Source: Alcaligenaceae bacterium (GTDB taxonomy: Bacteria > Pseudomonadota > Gammaproteobacteria > Burkholderiales > Burkholderiaceae_B). Taken from it: DNA of 37,024 nt. Positions 15,896 to 23,176 of this stretch are shown piece after piece. A program made the position numbers and the translations under genes. The stretch covers positions 1 through 37,024 of the forward strand of contig JAJUIY010000006.1 of NCBI GenBank assembly GCA_029267415.1, given 5' to 3'. The first letter of the stretch is position 1; the number at the start of each line of letters is the position of its first letter. The notes beneath the pieces were generated by a model that saw nothing but the letters and a program-made list of their open reading frames with translations, was not told where the DNA came from and made no database searches.

Positions 15896-16677
15896 ACAGC
15901 CGCTCCGGTTTGGGGTGCCTGTTCAGCTTCGAGCTGTTTGACCCAGCCGTAGCCACGCTCTTCGAGCTCGAGGGCGAGCTCACGACCGCCCGAACGTACA
16001 ATACGCCCATCAGACAATACATGCACATGGTCGGGCACAATGTAATCGAGCAGACGCTGGTAATGTGTGATCACGATCAGGGCACGATCAGGCGAGCGGA
16101 GGCGGTTGACACCATCGGCCACCACGCGCAGTGCATCGATATCCAGACCCGAATCGGTTTCGTCAAGTACGGCCAAAGTGGGTTCAAGCAGCGACATTTG
16201 GAGAATTTCGTTGCGTTTTTTCTCGCCACCCGAGAAGCCTTCGTTGACCGAACGGTACAAGAACTCTTCCTTCATGCCCACGGCCTTCATTTCTTCTTTG
16301 GCACGCTTGAGGAAATCCATCGCGTCGAGTTCGTCGAGGCCGCGATGGCGACGTACCGCGTTGACGGCGGCGCGCAGAAAATACGCGTTGGACACGCCCG
16401 GGATTTCGATGGGGTATTGGAAGGCCATGAACAACCCGGCGCGGGCGCGCTCTTCAATGGGGAGCTCGAGCAAGTCGTGTCCCATGTAGGTAACGCTACC
16501 GCCGGTGACCTCGAAGGCCTCGCGCCCCGCCAACACTTGCGACAGGGTGCTTTTACCGGAGCCGTTGGGGCCCATGATGGCGTGAACCTCGCCCGCGTTT
16601 ACCGTCAGGTTCAGGCCTTTCAAAATCTTCTTGTCTTCGACAGAAGCGTGCAAATCCTTAATTTCTAACATCGTCAT
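15892..16677 (-). CDS. sufC: Fe-S cluster assembly ATPase SufC
   Basis: An ABC-type ATPase of 261 residues driving the SufBCD scaffold. Walker A is [16 protein letters not shown], the signature is [13 protein letters not shown], and the Walker B region is [16 protein letters not shown], with the SufC-typical DETDSGLD. The start at 16677 was chosen because AGGAG lies 9 nt upstream and the protein then begins [11 protein letters not shown]; a longer frame to 16746 would overlap sufB and lacks support. There are 13 nt between sufB and sufC. Confidence 0.96.
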   Translation of the reverse strand: MTMLEIKDLHASVEDKKILKGLNLTVNAGEVHAIMGPNGSGKSTLSQVLAGREAFEVTGGSVTYMGHDLLELPIEERARAGLFMAFQYPIEIPGVSNAYFLRAAVNAVRRHRGLDELDAMDFLKRAKEEMKAVGMKEEFLYRSVNEGFSGGEKKRNEILQMSLLEPTLAVLDETDSGLDIDALRVVADGVNRLRSPDRALIVITHYQRLLDYIVPDHVHVLSDGRIVRSGGRELALELEERGYGWVKQLEAEQAPQTGAAV

Positions 16678-16690
16678 TTCCGTGCTCTCC

Positions 16691-18229
16691 TTAGCCAACG
16701 CTGCCTTCCAGGCTGACACCAAGCAGCGCTTGAGCTTCGACAGCAAATTCCATGGGTAATTCTTTGAAAACTTCTTTGCAATAGCCGTTTACGATCATTG
16801 AGATTGCATCTTCGGCCGACACACCACGCTGCATGGCGTAGAACAATTGGTCTTCACCGATGCGCGAAGCCGTGGCTTCGTGTTCGACCTGAGCGGTCGG
16901 GTTTTGGACTTCCATGACCGGGAAGGTATGCGCTGCACACTTCTTGCCGATCAGCAGGGAATCACATTGAGTAAAGTTGCGTGCGTTTTCCGCCTTGGGG
17001 GTAATACGCACCAGGCCGCGGTAAGCATTGCTGCCCCGCCCGGCCGAAATACCTTTCGAGATAATGGTGCTGCTGGTATTGCGCCCGATGTGGATCATTT
17101 TGGTGCCGGTATCCGCTTGCTGACGGTGGTTGCTAAGCGCTACCGAGTAAAACTCACCAACAGAATCGTCGCCACGCAGCACCACACTGGGGTATTTCCA
17201 CGTAATCGCCGAACCGGTTTCAACCTGTGTCCAGGAAATTTTGGAACGGGCTCCGCGGCATTCGCCACGCTTGGTGACAAAGTTGTAAATGCCGCCCACA
17301 CCGTCTTTGTCGCCGGGGTACCAGTTTTGTACGGTGGAGTACTTGATGTTGGCGTCGTCCAGCGCGATCAGTTCAACCACCGCGGCATGCAGCTGGTTCT
17401 CGTCGCGCATCGGCGCCGTACAGCCCTCAAGATAGCTGACCGAGGCGCCCTCTTCGGCGATGATCAGCGTGCGCTCGAACTGACCCGTGTCGCGCGCGTT
17501 GATGCGGAAATAGGTAGACAGCTCCATGGGGCAGCGAACGCCCTTCGGGATGTACACAAACGAGCCATCCGAGAACACGGCCGAGTTGAGTGCGGCGTAG
17601 AAGTTATCGCTAGGCGGCACCACCGTACCCAGGTACTTTTTGACCAGCTCGGGATATTCACGCACGGCCTCGGAGAACGAGCAAAAGATGACGCCTACTT
17701 CTTCAAGCTGCTTGCGGAATGTTGTAGCGACCGAAACTGAGTCGAACACCGCATCGACCGCAACACCGGCAAGCCGTGCACGCTCGTGCAGGGGCACACC
17801 CAGCTTTTCGTAGGTGCGCAGCAGCTCAGGGTCGACCTCGTCGAGGCTTTTAGGGCCGTCGGCCTTGCTTTTAGGTGCCGAGTAGTAACGGATATCCTGG
17901 AAATCGATGGGCGGAAAATCGACGTGCGCCCATTCAGGGTGTTCCATGGTTAGCCACTGCCGATACGCGGCAAGACGCCACTCGAGCATGAATTCGGGCT
18001 CTTTTTTAATGGACGACAGAAACCGGATGGTGTCTTCGTTCAGCCCCTTCGGAATAGTGACGGACTCGATCTCGGTCTCGAAACCGGCGGTATATTCACG
18101 GTCGAGAAAGTTATCGATAGCATCATCTGGGTGCCCATCGGGCCGGACAATGGGCCGTGGGGACGCAGGTTTGACGGTTGGGCCTTTAACACCCGGACCC
18201 GGGGTAACCTTATCAGTAACCGTGTTCAT
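16691..18229 (-). CDS. sufB: Fe-S cluster assembly protein SufB
   Basis: A 512-residue scaffold subunit on which the nascent cluster forms. Highly conserved stretches include [28 protein letters not shown], then [30 protein letters not shown], then [19 protein letters not shown] and [20 protein letters not shown]. The Cys of TQCDSLLIG matches the sulfur-accepting cysteine of E. coli SufB. Residues 1-35 are a variable Pro-rich lead. The start directly follows the sufR stop (TAAATG), indicating coupling. Confidence 0.97.
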   Translation of the reverse strand: MNTVTDKVTPGPGVKGPTVKPASPRPIVRPDGHPDDAIDNFLDREYTAGFETEIESVTIPKGLNEDTIRFLSSIKKEPEFMLEWRLAAYRQWLTMEHPEWAHVDFPPIDFQDIRYYSAPKSKADGPKSLDEVDPELLRTYEKLGVPLHERARLAGVAVDAVFDSVSVATTFRKQLEEVGVIFCSFSEAVREYPELVKKYLGTVVPPSDNFYAALNSAVFSDGSFVYIPKGVRCPMELSTYFRINARDTGQFERTLIIAEEGASVSYLEGCTAPMRDENQLHAAVVELIALDDANIKYSTVQNWYPGDKDGVGGIYNFVTKRGECRGARSKISWTQVETGSAITWKYPSVVLRGDDSVGEFYSVALSNHRQQADTGTKMIHIGRNTSSTIISKGISAGRGSNAYRGLVRITPKAENARNFTQCDSLLIGKKCAAHTFPVMEVQNPTAQVEHEATASRIGEDQLFYAMQRGVSAEDAISMIVNGYCKEVFKELPMEFAVEAQALLGVSLEGSVG

Positions 18230-18730
18230 TTATGTAGACTCCATGCCAAGGCTGCACGTTTGCATGCCTGACCCGACAGTGTTGGCACTTTTGCGGGATT
18301 TATGAAAGGTGATGGGCTCGTCGACCACAGGGCAAACCATATCTGCCACCGTGACACCTTCAAGCGTGCGGCGCACTATAGCGTTGATGCGCTCCCAGTT
18401 GGAGCGGATATGGCAATCCGCTTCGACGCTGCATACCCCCGGTGTCGACGTGCATTCGGTTAGCCCGAAGGGCTGGTCGTCGAGGGCATCGATGATCTGG
18501 GCGATGTTGATCTGGTTGGCTGGGCGTGCCAGGCTATAGCCACCGCGCGAGCCGCGGGTGCTGGTAACCAGCCCGTTTTGGCCCAGACTTTTCAGAACCT
18601 TGCTGACCGTGGCTGGGCCCAGGCCCAGTGCCGAGGCGAGTTCGGCCGCACTGATAACACGATCAGGCGTGCCGGCCATGTGGGTCAGTATAAGGGTGCC
18701 GTAGTCGATAATTTTGCTGATACGCAGCAT
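18230..18730 (-). CDS. sufR: Rrf2-family SUF system regulator (SufR/IscR-like)
   Basis: A 166-residue Rrf2 transcription factor heading the suf operon. The winged helix is clear (LASALGLGPATVSKVLKSLGQNGLVTSTRGSRGGYSLARP). Three cysteines suited to hold an Fe-S cluster follow at 93, 100 and 106 in CTSTPGVCSVEADC; the spacing is C-x6-C-x5-C, against C-x5-C-x5-C in E. coli IscR. Such proteins sense Fe-S status and repress their own operon when loaded with a cluster. The promoter contains a matching palindrome. The name sufR is used for function; it is not the DeoR-type cyanobacterial SufR. Confidence 0.9.
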   Translation of the reverse strand: MLRISKIIDYGTLILTHMAGTPDRVISAAELASALGLGPATVSKVLKSLGQNGLVTSTRGSRGGYSLARPANQINIAQIIDALDDQPFGLTECTSTPGVCSVEADCHIRSNWERINAIVRRTLEGVTVADMVCPVVDEPITFHKSRKSANTVGSGMQTCSLGMEST

Positions 18731-18762
18731 GCGTTACAATGCCTTGTTTGCCGCTAGAAGTC

Positions 18763-18794
18763 ATATAGTACCAATTTGGTCCTATATATGTCAA
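18763..18794 (-). promoter_or_regulatory. suf operon promoter with overlapping Rrf2-type operator
   Basis: On the minus strand TTGACA (18794-18789), an 18-nt spacer and TACTAT (18770-18765) form a near-consensus sigma70 promoter about 35 nt before sufR. A 25-bp near-perfect palindrome (18763-18787) covers spacer and -10: outer arms ATATAG/CTATAT, inner arms ACCAA/TTGGT, one mismatched pair. The layout resembles IscR type-1 sites in length and symmetry and is well placed for autorepression. The -35 overlaps the stop codon of the upstream ABC gene. Confidence 0.85.
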
Positions 18795-20572
18795 TCGACG
18801 CGTTCGGCCTGCTGCATTGCCCACATCTGGGCATATCGGGCCCCTTGGCCAATTAGCTCGGCGTGGGTGCCACGCTCTACAATCCGGCCCTGCTCCAGCA
18901 CAATAATCTGATCTGCATTCACAATGGTAGAAAGCCGGTGTGCGATGATCAAGGTACTGCGGTCGCGGGCAATCTGTTCCAGTTCCTCTTGTATGGCGCG
19001 CTCGGTCCGGGTGTCCAACGCACTGGTGGCCTCGTCCAACACCAAAATGGGCGGGTTCTTCAAAATAGTGCGCGCAATCGCCACGCGTTGCTTTTCGCCG
19101 CCCGACAACTTCAAGCCGCGCTCGCCCACCTGGGTCTCATAACCATCAGGCAAGCTAGCGACAAAGTCATGAATACGCGCTGCTTTTGCCGCCGCCACAA
19201 TTTGCTCGTGGCTGGCCGACGGGTTTCCGTATGCGATGTTGTACAAAATGCTGTCGTTAAACAGCACGGTATCTTGCGGCACAATGCCAATATGGCGACG
19301 CAGGCTTTCTTGGGTCATGTCGCGCACATCAATGCCATTGATGCGTATGGCGCCTTGGGTGACGTCATAAAACCGAAACAACAGACGCGACAAGGTTGAC
19401 TTGCCGGCACCGGACGATCCCACCACCGCCACCGTTTGCCCCGCCGGAATACTGAAACTGACACCATGCAAAATCTGCCGATTGGACACATACGAGAAAT
19501 CGACATTATCAAACTGGATCGTCGCTTGGGCCGTATCCAGTTCGAGCGCGTCGGGTTTATCGGCCACTTCCTGGCCTTCCCGCATCAGTGAGAACATCCG
19601 CTCCATATCAGCCAGGGCATGCTTGATCTCCCGATATACGAAGCCCAGGAAGTTAAGGGGCGCATACAACTGGGTTAGATAAGCGGACACCAGCACGACG
19701 TCGCCCACGGTCATGGTTTGCCCCACAACCCGCGCCGCAGAAAGCCACAACAATATGGTGACGCCAACCGTGATAATGACGCCTTGCCCCACATTCAGGA
19801 AATTCAGGGACACCTGGTTTTTTACCGACGAATTGACCCACGCGGCCAGGTTATCGTCGTAGCGCTTAACTTCGTAGCGCTCGTTCCCGAAATACTTGAC
19901 GGTTTCATAGTTGAGCATGGCGTCAATCGCCTTGCTGTTGGCCGCGCTGTCCAAGGTGTTCATCGTCCGCCGGTACACCATGCGCTTTTCAGTAACAACA
20001 AGCGTAAACGCGATGTAGGCGCCAATAGTGGCCAACGTGACGACGGCAAACGGCCAGTCGTAACGCCAGAACAAAATAATGGCCACCATGCTGATCTCGA
20101 GCAGCGTGGGCAAAATGTTGAACATCATGAAGTTCAACAAGAAGCCGATACCCTTGGTGCCGCGTTCAATATCACGGCTTAAACCCCCCGTCTGCCGTTG
20201 CATATGGAAACGCAACGACAACGACATCAAATGGTCGAACAACTGGGTGGCAATACGCCGGATCGACCCTTGAGTGACGCGGGCGAACAAGGCATCACGC
20301 AACTCGCCAAAAGCGCTGCTGGCGAAGCGCGCAAACCCGTAACCCAGCAAGGCGGCCACCGGCAGCACCATCACGCTTGCCGGTACACTTAACTGATCGA
20401 TAACGTCCTTCAGGAAAAGCGGCATCACAACGCTGGCCACCTTGGCCAATACCAGACAGGCCATGGCAACACTGACCCGCCATTTGAACTGCCATACGTA
20501 CGGCAATAACGTTTTGAGCGTGGCGAAATCCGTGCGCGGCTTAGGGGCTGTATCGGGTTGCGAAGCTTTCAT
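18791..20572 (-). CDS. Atm1-type ABC transporter (fused permease/ATPase)
   Basis: A 593-residue half-transporter. Six predicted membrane helices (about residues 30-330) precede an ATPase domain with Walker A VGSSGAGKSTLSRLLF, signature LKLSGGEKQRVAIAR, Walker B ILVLDEATSALD and the H-loop IAHRLSTI. The TM-domain motifs SRDIERGTKGIGFLLNFMMFNILPTLLEI and ALNYE-like MLNYETVKYFGNE are characteristic of the Atm1/HMT1 (ABCB7) group, which exports glutathione-linked sulfur species or metal conjugates. The position directly before sufR supports a link with Fe-S or metal homeostasis. Confidence 0.9.
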   Translation of the reverse strand: MKASQPDTAPKPRTDFATLKTLLPYVWQFKWRVSVAMACLVLAKVASVVMPLFLKDVIDQLSVPASVMVLPVAALLGYGFARFASSAFGELRDALFARVTQGSIRRIATQLFDHLMSLSLRFHMQRQTGGLSRDIERGTKGIGFLLNFMMFNILPTLLEISMVAIILFWRYDWPFAVVTLATIGAYIAFTLVVTEKRMVYRRTMNTLDSAANSKAIDAMLNYETVKYFGNERYEVKRYDDNLAAWVNSSVKNQVSLNFLNVGQGVIITVGVTILLWLSAARVVGQTMTVGDVVLVSAYLTQLYAPLNFLGFVYREIKHALADMERMFSLMREGQEVADKPDALELDTAQATIQFDNVDFSYVSNRQILHGVSFSIPAGQTVAVVGSSGAGKSTLSRLLFRFYDVTQGAIRINGIDVRDMTQESLRRHIGIVPQDTVLFNDSILYNIAYGNPSASHEQIVAAAKAARIHDFVASLPDGYETQVGERGLKLSGGEKQRVAIARTILKNPPILVLDEATSALDTRTERAIQEELEQIARDRSTLIIAHRLSTIVNADQIIVLEQGRIVERGTHAELIGQGARYAQMWAMQQAERVD

Positions 20573-20724
20573 GTAATCCCTTTTGATATGTGCGGGGCAA
20601 GTATACGCAATCGCGGCGCGTTAAAATTCAGCGTAGGTCACAAATGGGCATGGCCCTACAAATATCAGGTACCGCTCTACAATATAGCCCTGCGTTTTTG
20701 AAGCGGACCACTCACAGCTTAGGT

Positions 20725-21249
20725 ATGACACACCATTCTTTTGACTATGCCGCCCACGTGCATGCCATCGCCCGTGGCGATCACCATGCATTTGTGGCGT
20801 TGTACCACCATGAGGTGCCCTTGCTGCTTGCGTTGGGCAAAAAACTGCTCGGACGCCGCCACGACGCGGAAGAATCCGTCAAAGACACTTTCGTTCTGAT
20901 CTGGAAGCACGCCGAAAGCTGCGACACATCGCAACCCTCTGTACGCGCATGGATTTACAGCATATTCCGCCATCGCGTCATGATGACCTTGCGCCAGCCG
21001 GGCCGCATCGCACCAACGGGCGGCGCCTGGGTCGAGCACCTGCCCGACGCTGGCGAGGCAGGGGCCCACAAGCCGCTGTACCAAGCGCTGCAAGCCATGG
21101 ATCGCGCGCAACGCCGGCCTGTCCTGCTTGCTTACTTTCATGGTTATAACTACCGCCAGATAGCGACCTTGCTGGAACAAACGGCCGATCAAGTTCGACG
21201 CCAGGTACGCCAAACCCTGCGCCAGCTTTCCAGGCAGCTGCCCCAATGA
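20725..21249 (+). CDS. ECF-family RNA polymerase sigma factor
   Basis: A 174-residue sigma factor with region 2 (FVALYHHEVPLLLALGKKLLGRRHDAEESVKDTFVLIWKHA...RAWIYSIFRHR) and region 4 (LQAMDRAQRRPVLLAYFHGYNYRQIATLLEQTADQVRRQVRQTLRQL). The start at 20725 was chosen because the sigma domain begins a few residues later; earlier starts at 20590 (GTG) and 20644 remain possible. Region 4 has Gln/Arg where many ECF factors have the VK/R-SR recognition pattern. The partner anti-sigma gene overlaps it by ATGA. Together they resemble SigK/RskA-type pairs; the inducing signal is unknown. Confidence 0.88.
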   Translation: MTHHSFDYAAHVHAIARGDHHAFVALYHHEVPLLLALGKKLLGRRHDAEESVKDTFVLIWKHAESCDTSQPSVRAWIYSIFRHRVMMTLRQPGRIAPTGGAWVEHLPDAGEAGAHKPLYQALQAMDRAQRRPVLLAYFHGYNYRQIATLLEQTADQVRRQVRQTLRQLSRQLPQ

Positions 21250-22385
21250 TCAACCGCTCTAACCCGGCTTCCGAGCAAGATATACAGATTGCCCAATACC
21301 TGTTGGGGCTACTGGGCCCCGAAGAAAGCAGGCTGGTTCAAGATGCCCTGAACGGCGACCCTGCAGCGGCCCGACGCGCCTTGCAATGGGAAGCGGCGTT
21401 TCTTGATTTGATCGATGCCCTGCCCCCATGCCCGCCGCCCCGGCATCTGCTGAATCAAGTACTTGACACACTGGACCTTCCGCATCCGCTTGACGAGGAA
21501 CCGAGCGAACCCGATAAGGCGCTGCCATCGGTCGCCGCACAGCCAGCACGAAGCCCGGCAGCGCCGGCACAAGTGGAACCTTCACCCCCATTGCGGGCAA
21601 CGTCAGCACAACTGGAACCTTCACCCCCGCTGCGGGCAACGTCAGCACACCTCAAGCATTCATCGCCGTTGCAAGCAGGGTCCGCCCCGACCGCCAAAGC
21701 CCCCAAGTCCGAGCTTAAAACCTCCACACCTGAACTGGGCGCCTCCACGCCCGAGCCTAGACCATCCGATCATGCCCATGCAGCTCGACCCGAACACATG
21801 CCTCCGGAGACGCCCAAACCCAGGGCACTACGCCCCGACCCGGCACTTACCTCGCGCACCAAGTCGACACAGGCAAATGCCACGGCACACACGCCAACGC
21901 CGACCCCGGGGGTACGTGCCCGCTCAAAAAGCCGCATATACATGGGGGGCGCCGGAGTGGTGCTGGCCTCACTGGCCGTGCTGGCATTGGTAATGATGCC
22001 GCGCAGCCCCGCTGAACCGCCGGTTGTGGTGGTAGAAATTTCCCCAAAAAAGGGGGCCATACTTCAAGCGCCGGGGCAAAGCTCTACCCCGGGCTGGGTC
22101 GTTACTATAGATCCCGAAAATAATGTCAGTATGACGCCACAGGTGGTCACCGAAACACCGGCCGATACGTCGGTGCAGCTATGGACTTACAACAAAACGC
22201 AGCCCACGCCGCGCTCTTTAGGGCTGATCGATCCCAACCAGCTCGTTATCGTTCCGGCAGACGTGATGCGCGAGATTGGGGAGGACCAGTTTTTTGAGAT
22301 GACGCTGGAGCCCTCCGGAGGTGCACCGGGAGCCGAGCCCACCGGGCCCGTGTTATTTATTGGCCGTGTCGTGACATTCGAGTAG
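21246..22385 (+). CDS. RskA-like anti-sigma factor with long repeat-bearing linker
   Basis: A 379-residue single-span membrane protein. Residues 1-80 form the cytoplasmic anti-sigma region (IAQYLLGLLGPEESRLVQDAL...AARRALQWEAAFLDLIDALPP). A Pro/Ser/Thr/Ala-rich linker (about 80-230) includes three 13-residue tandem repeats (AQVEPSPPLRATS type, 108-146). A transmembrane helix follows (231-251). The C-terminal RskA domain is periplasmic (GWVVTIDPENNVSMTP...LWTYNKTQPTPRSLGLID...). RskA proteins are usually near 230-250 residues, so the linker is greatly expanded. The protein probably holds the adjacent ECF factor at the membrane until regulated proteolysis. Confidence 0.85.
   Translation: MINRSNPASEQDIQIAQYLLGLLGPEESRLVQDALNGDPAAARRALQWEAAFLDLIDALPPCPPPRHLLNQVLDTLDLPHPLDEEPSEPDKALPSVAAQPARSPAAPAQVEPSPPLRATSAQLEPSPPLRATSAHLKHSSPLQAGSAPTAKAPKSELKTSTPELGASTPEPRPSDHAHAARPEHMPPETPKPRALRPDPALTSRTKSTQANATAHTPTPTPGVRARSKSRIYMGGAGVVLASLAVLALVMMPRSPAEPPVVVVEISPKKGAILQAPGQSSTPGWVVTIDPENNVSMTPQVVTETPADTSVQLWTYNKTQPTPRSLGLIDPNQLVIVPADVMREIGEDQFFEMTLEPSGGAPGAEPTGPVLFIGRVVTFE
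21567..21683 (+). repeat. Three 39-nt in-frame tandem repeats in the anti-sigma gene
   Basis: Three consecutive 39-nt units (21567-21605, 21606-21644, 21645-21683) encode AQVEPSPPLRATS, AQLEPSPPLRATS and AHLKHSSPLQAGS. The first two differ at few positions; the third is degraded. The unit length is a multiple of three, so copy-number change would keep the frame. Confidence 0.9.
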
Positions 22386-22412
22386 ATCGATGACGCTTTG
22401 CCACGGTACTGG

Positions 22413-22829
22413 CTAACCTTGTACGCCAGTGTCACTTTGGAAACCGGCGTCTTGAAGGGCCTTGGAAAGCATATCGCGTACGGCGGTCAGATCGCGGCGC
22501 AGTGTCTGGAACTCGGTCGGCGAAAGCCGAACCGCCGCGTCTTGGTCGTGTACGGTTTCATTGCCGCTGCTTAGCCGGTTACGGGCACCGGCAATCGTAA
22601 ACCCTTCCTCGTACAACAGGTTTCGGATGCGGCGAATAAGCATGACTTCGTGATGCTGGTAATAGCGGCGATTTCCGCGCCGCTTTACCGGCTTGAGCTG
22701 GGTAAACTCTTGCTCCCAGTACCGCAGCACATGCGGTTTCACCTGACACAGTTCGCTGACCTCGCCAATGGTGAAGTAACGCTTGGCGGGAATGGGCGGA
22801 AGAGAAACGGAATCGTCACGAGTGGTCAT
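22413..22829 (-). CDS. MerR-family transcriptional regulator
   Basis: A protein of 138 residues with an N-terminal MerR helix-turn-helix (YFTIGEVSELCQVKPHVLRYWEQEFTQLKPVKRRGNRRYYQHHEVMLIRRIRNLLYEEGFTIAGARNRL) and a coiled C-terminal part. It lacks the cysteines of metal sensors. This small MerR type regularly follows ihfA in beta- and gammaproteobacteria; its target is not known to me. The ATG at 22829 is preferred; a GTG at 22841 would add four residues, and neither has a clear ribosome site. It is 20 nt after ihfA and convergent with the anti-sigma gene. Confidence 0.9.
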   Translation of the reverse strand: MTTRDDSVSLPPIPAKRYFTIGEVSELCQVKPHVLRYWEQEFTQLKPVKRRGNRRYYQHHEVMLIRRIRNLLYEEGFTIAGARNRLSSGNETVHDQDAAVRLSPTEFQTLRRDLTAVRDMLSKALQDAGFQSDTGVQG

Positions 22830-22849
22830 AGGGGTTCGCACTAAGTGGA

Positions 22850-23161
22850 TCAGTCGGTAACAGGACCGGCTTGTTCAACGGCCGCACGCAGTTTTTGGCT
22901 GGCGTGGAAGGTCACGACACGGCGCGCCGCGATGGGGATAACCTCGCCAGTTTTGGGGTTGCGCCCCGGACGCGCCGGTTTGTCCCGTACCTGAAAATTT
23001 CCAAAGCCGGATAACTTCACCTCGTCGCCGTTCGCCAACGATTCGCGGATTTCGTCGAAAAATGCATCGACAATATCTTTGGCCTCTCGCTTATTCAGGC
23101 CCACACGCTCAAAGAGCAGTTCGGCCAACTCGGCCTTCGTCAAAGTTCGATCGATATTCAT
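22850..23161 (-). CDS. ihfA: Integration host factor subunit alpha
   Basis: A 103-residue DNA-bending protein of the HU/IHF family. It shows the alpha-subunit start [54 protein letters not shown] and the DNA-intercalating arm [27 protein letters not shown]. It works as a heterodimer with IhfB (not in the window). The gene follows pheT by 15 nt, the conserved order in proteobacteria. Confidence 0.97.
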   Translation of the reverse strand: MNIDRTLTKAELAELLFERVGLNKREAKDIVDAFFDEIRESLANGDEVKLSGFGNFQVRDKPARPGRNPKTGEVIPIAARRVVTFHASQKLRAAVEQAGPVTD

Positions 23162-23176
23162 TGAAATGAAAGCTCC

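Noticed and set aside
21567-21683. Possible CRISPR-like repeats
   Set aside because: The units are directly contiguous without spacers, in frame and coding, and lie inside the anti-sigma gene.
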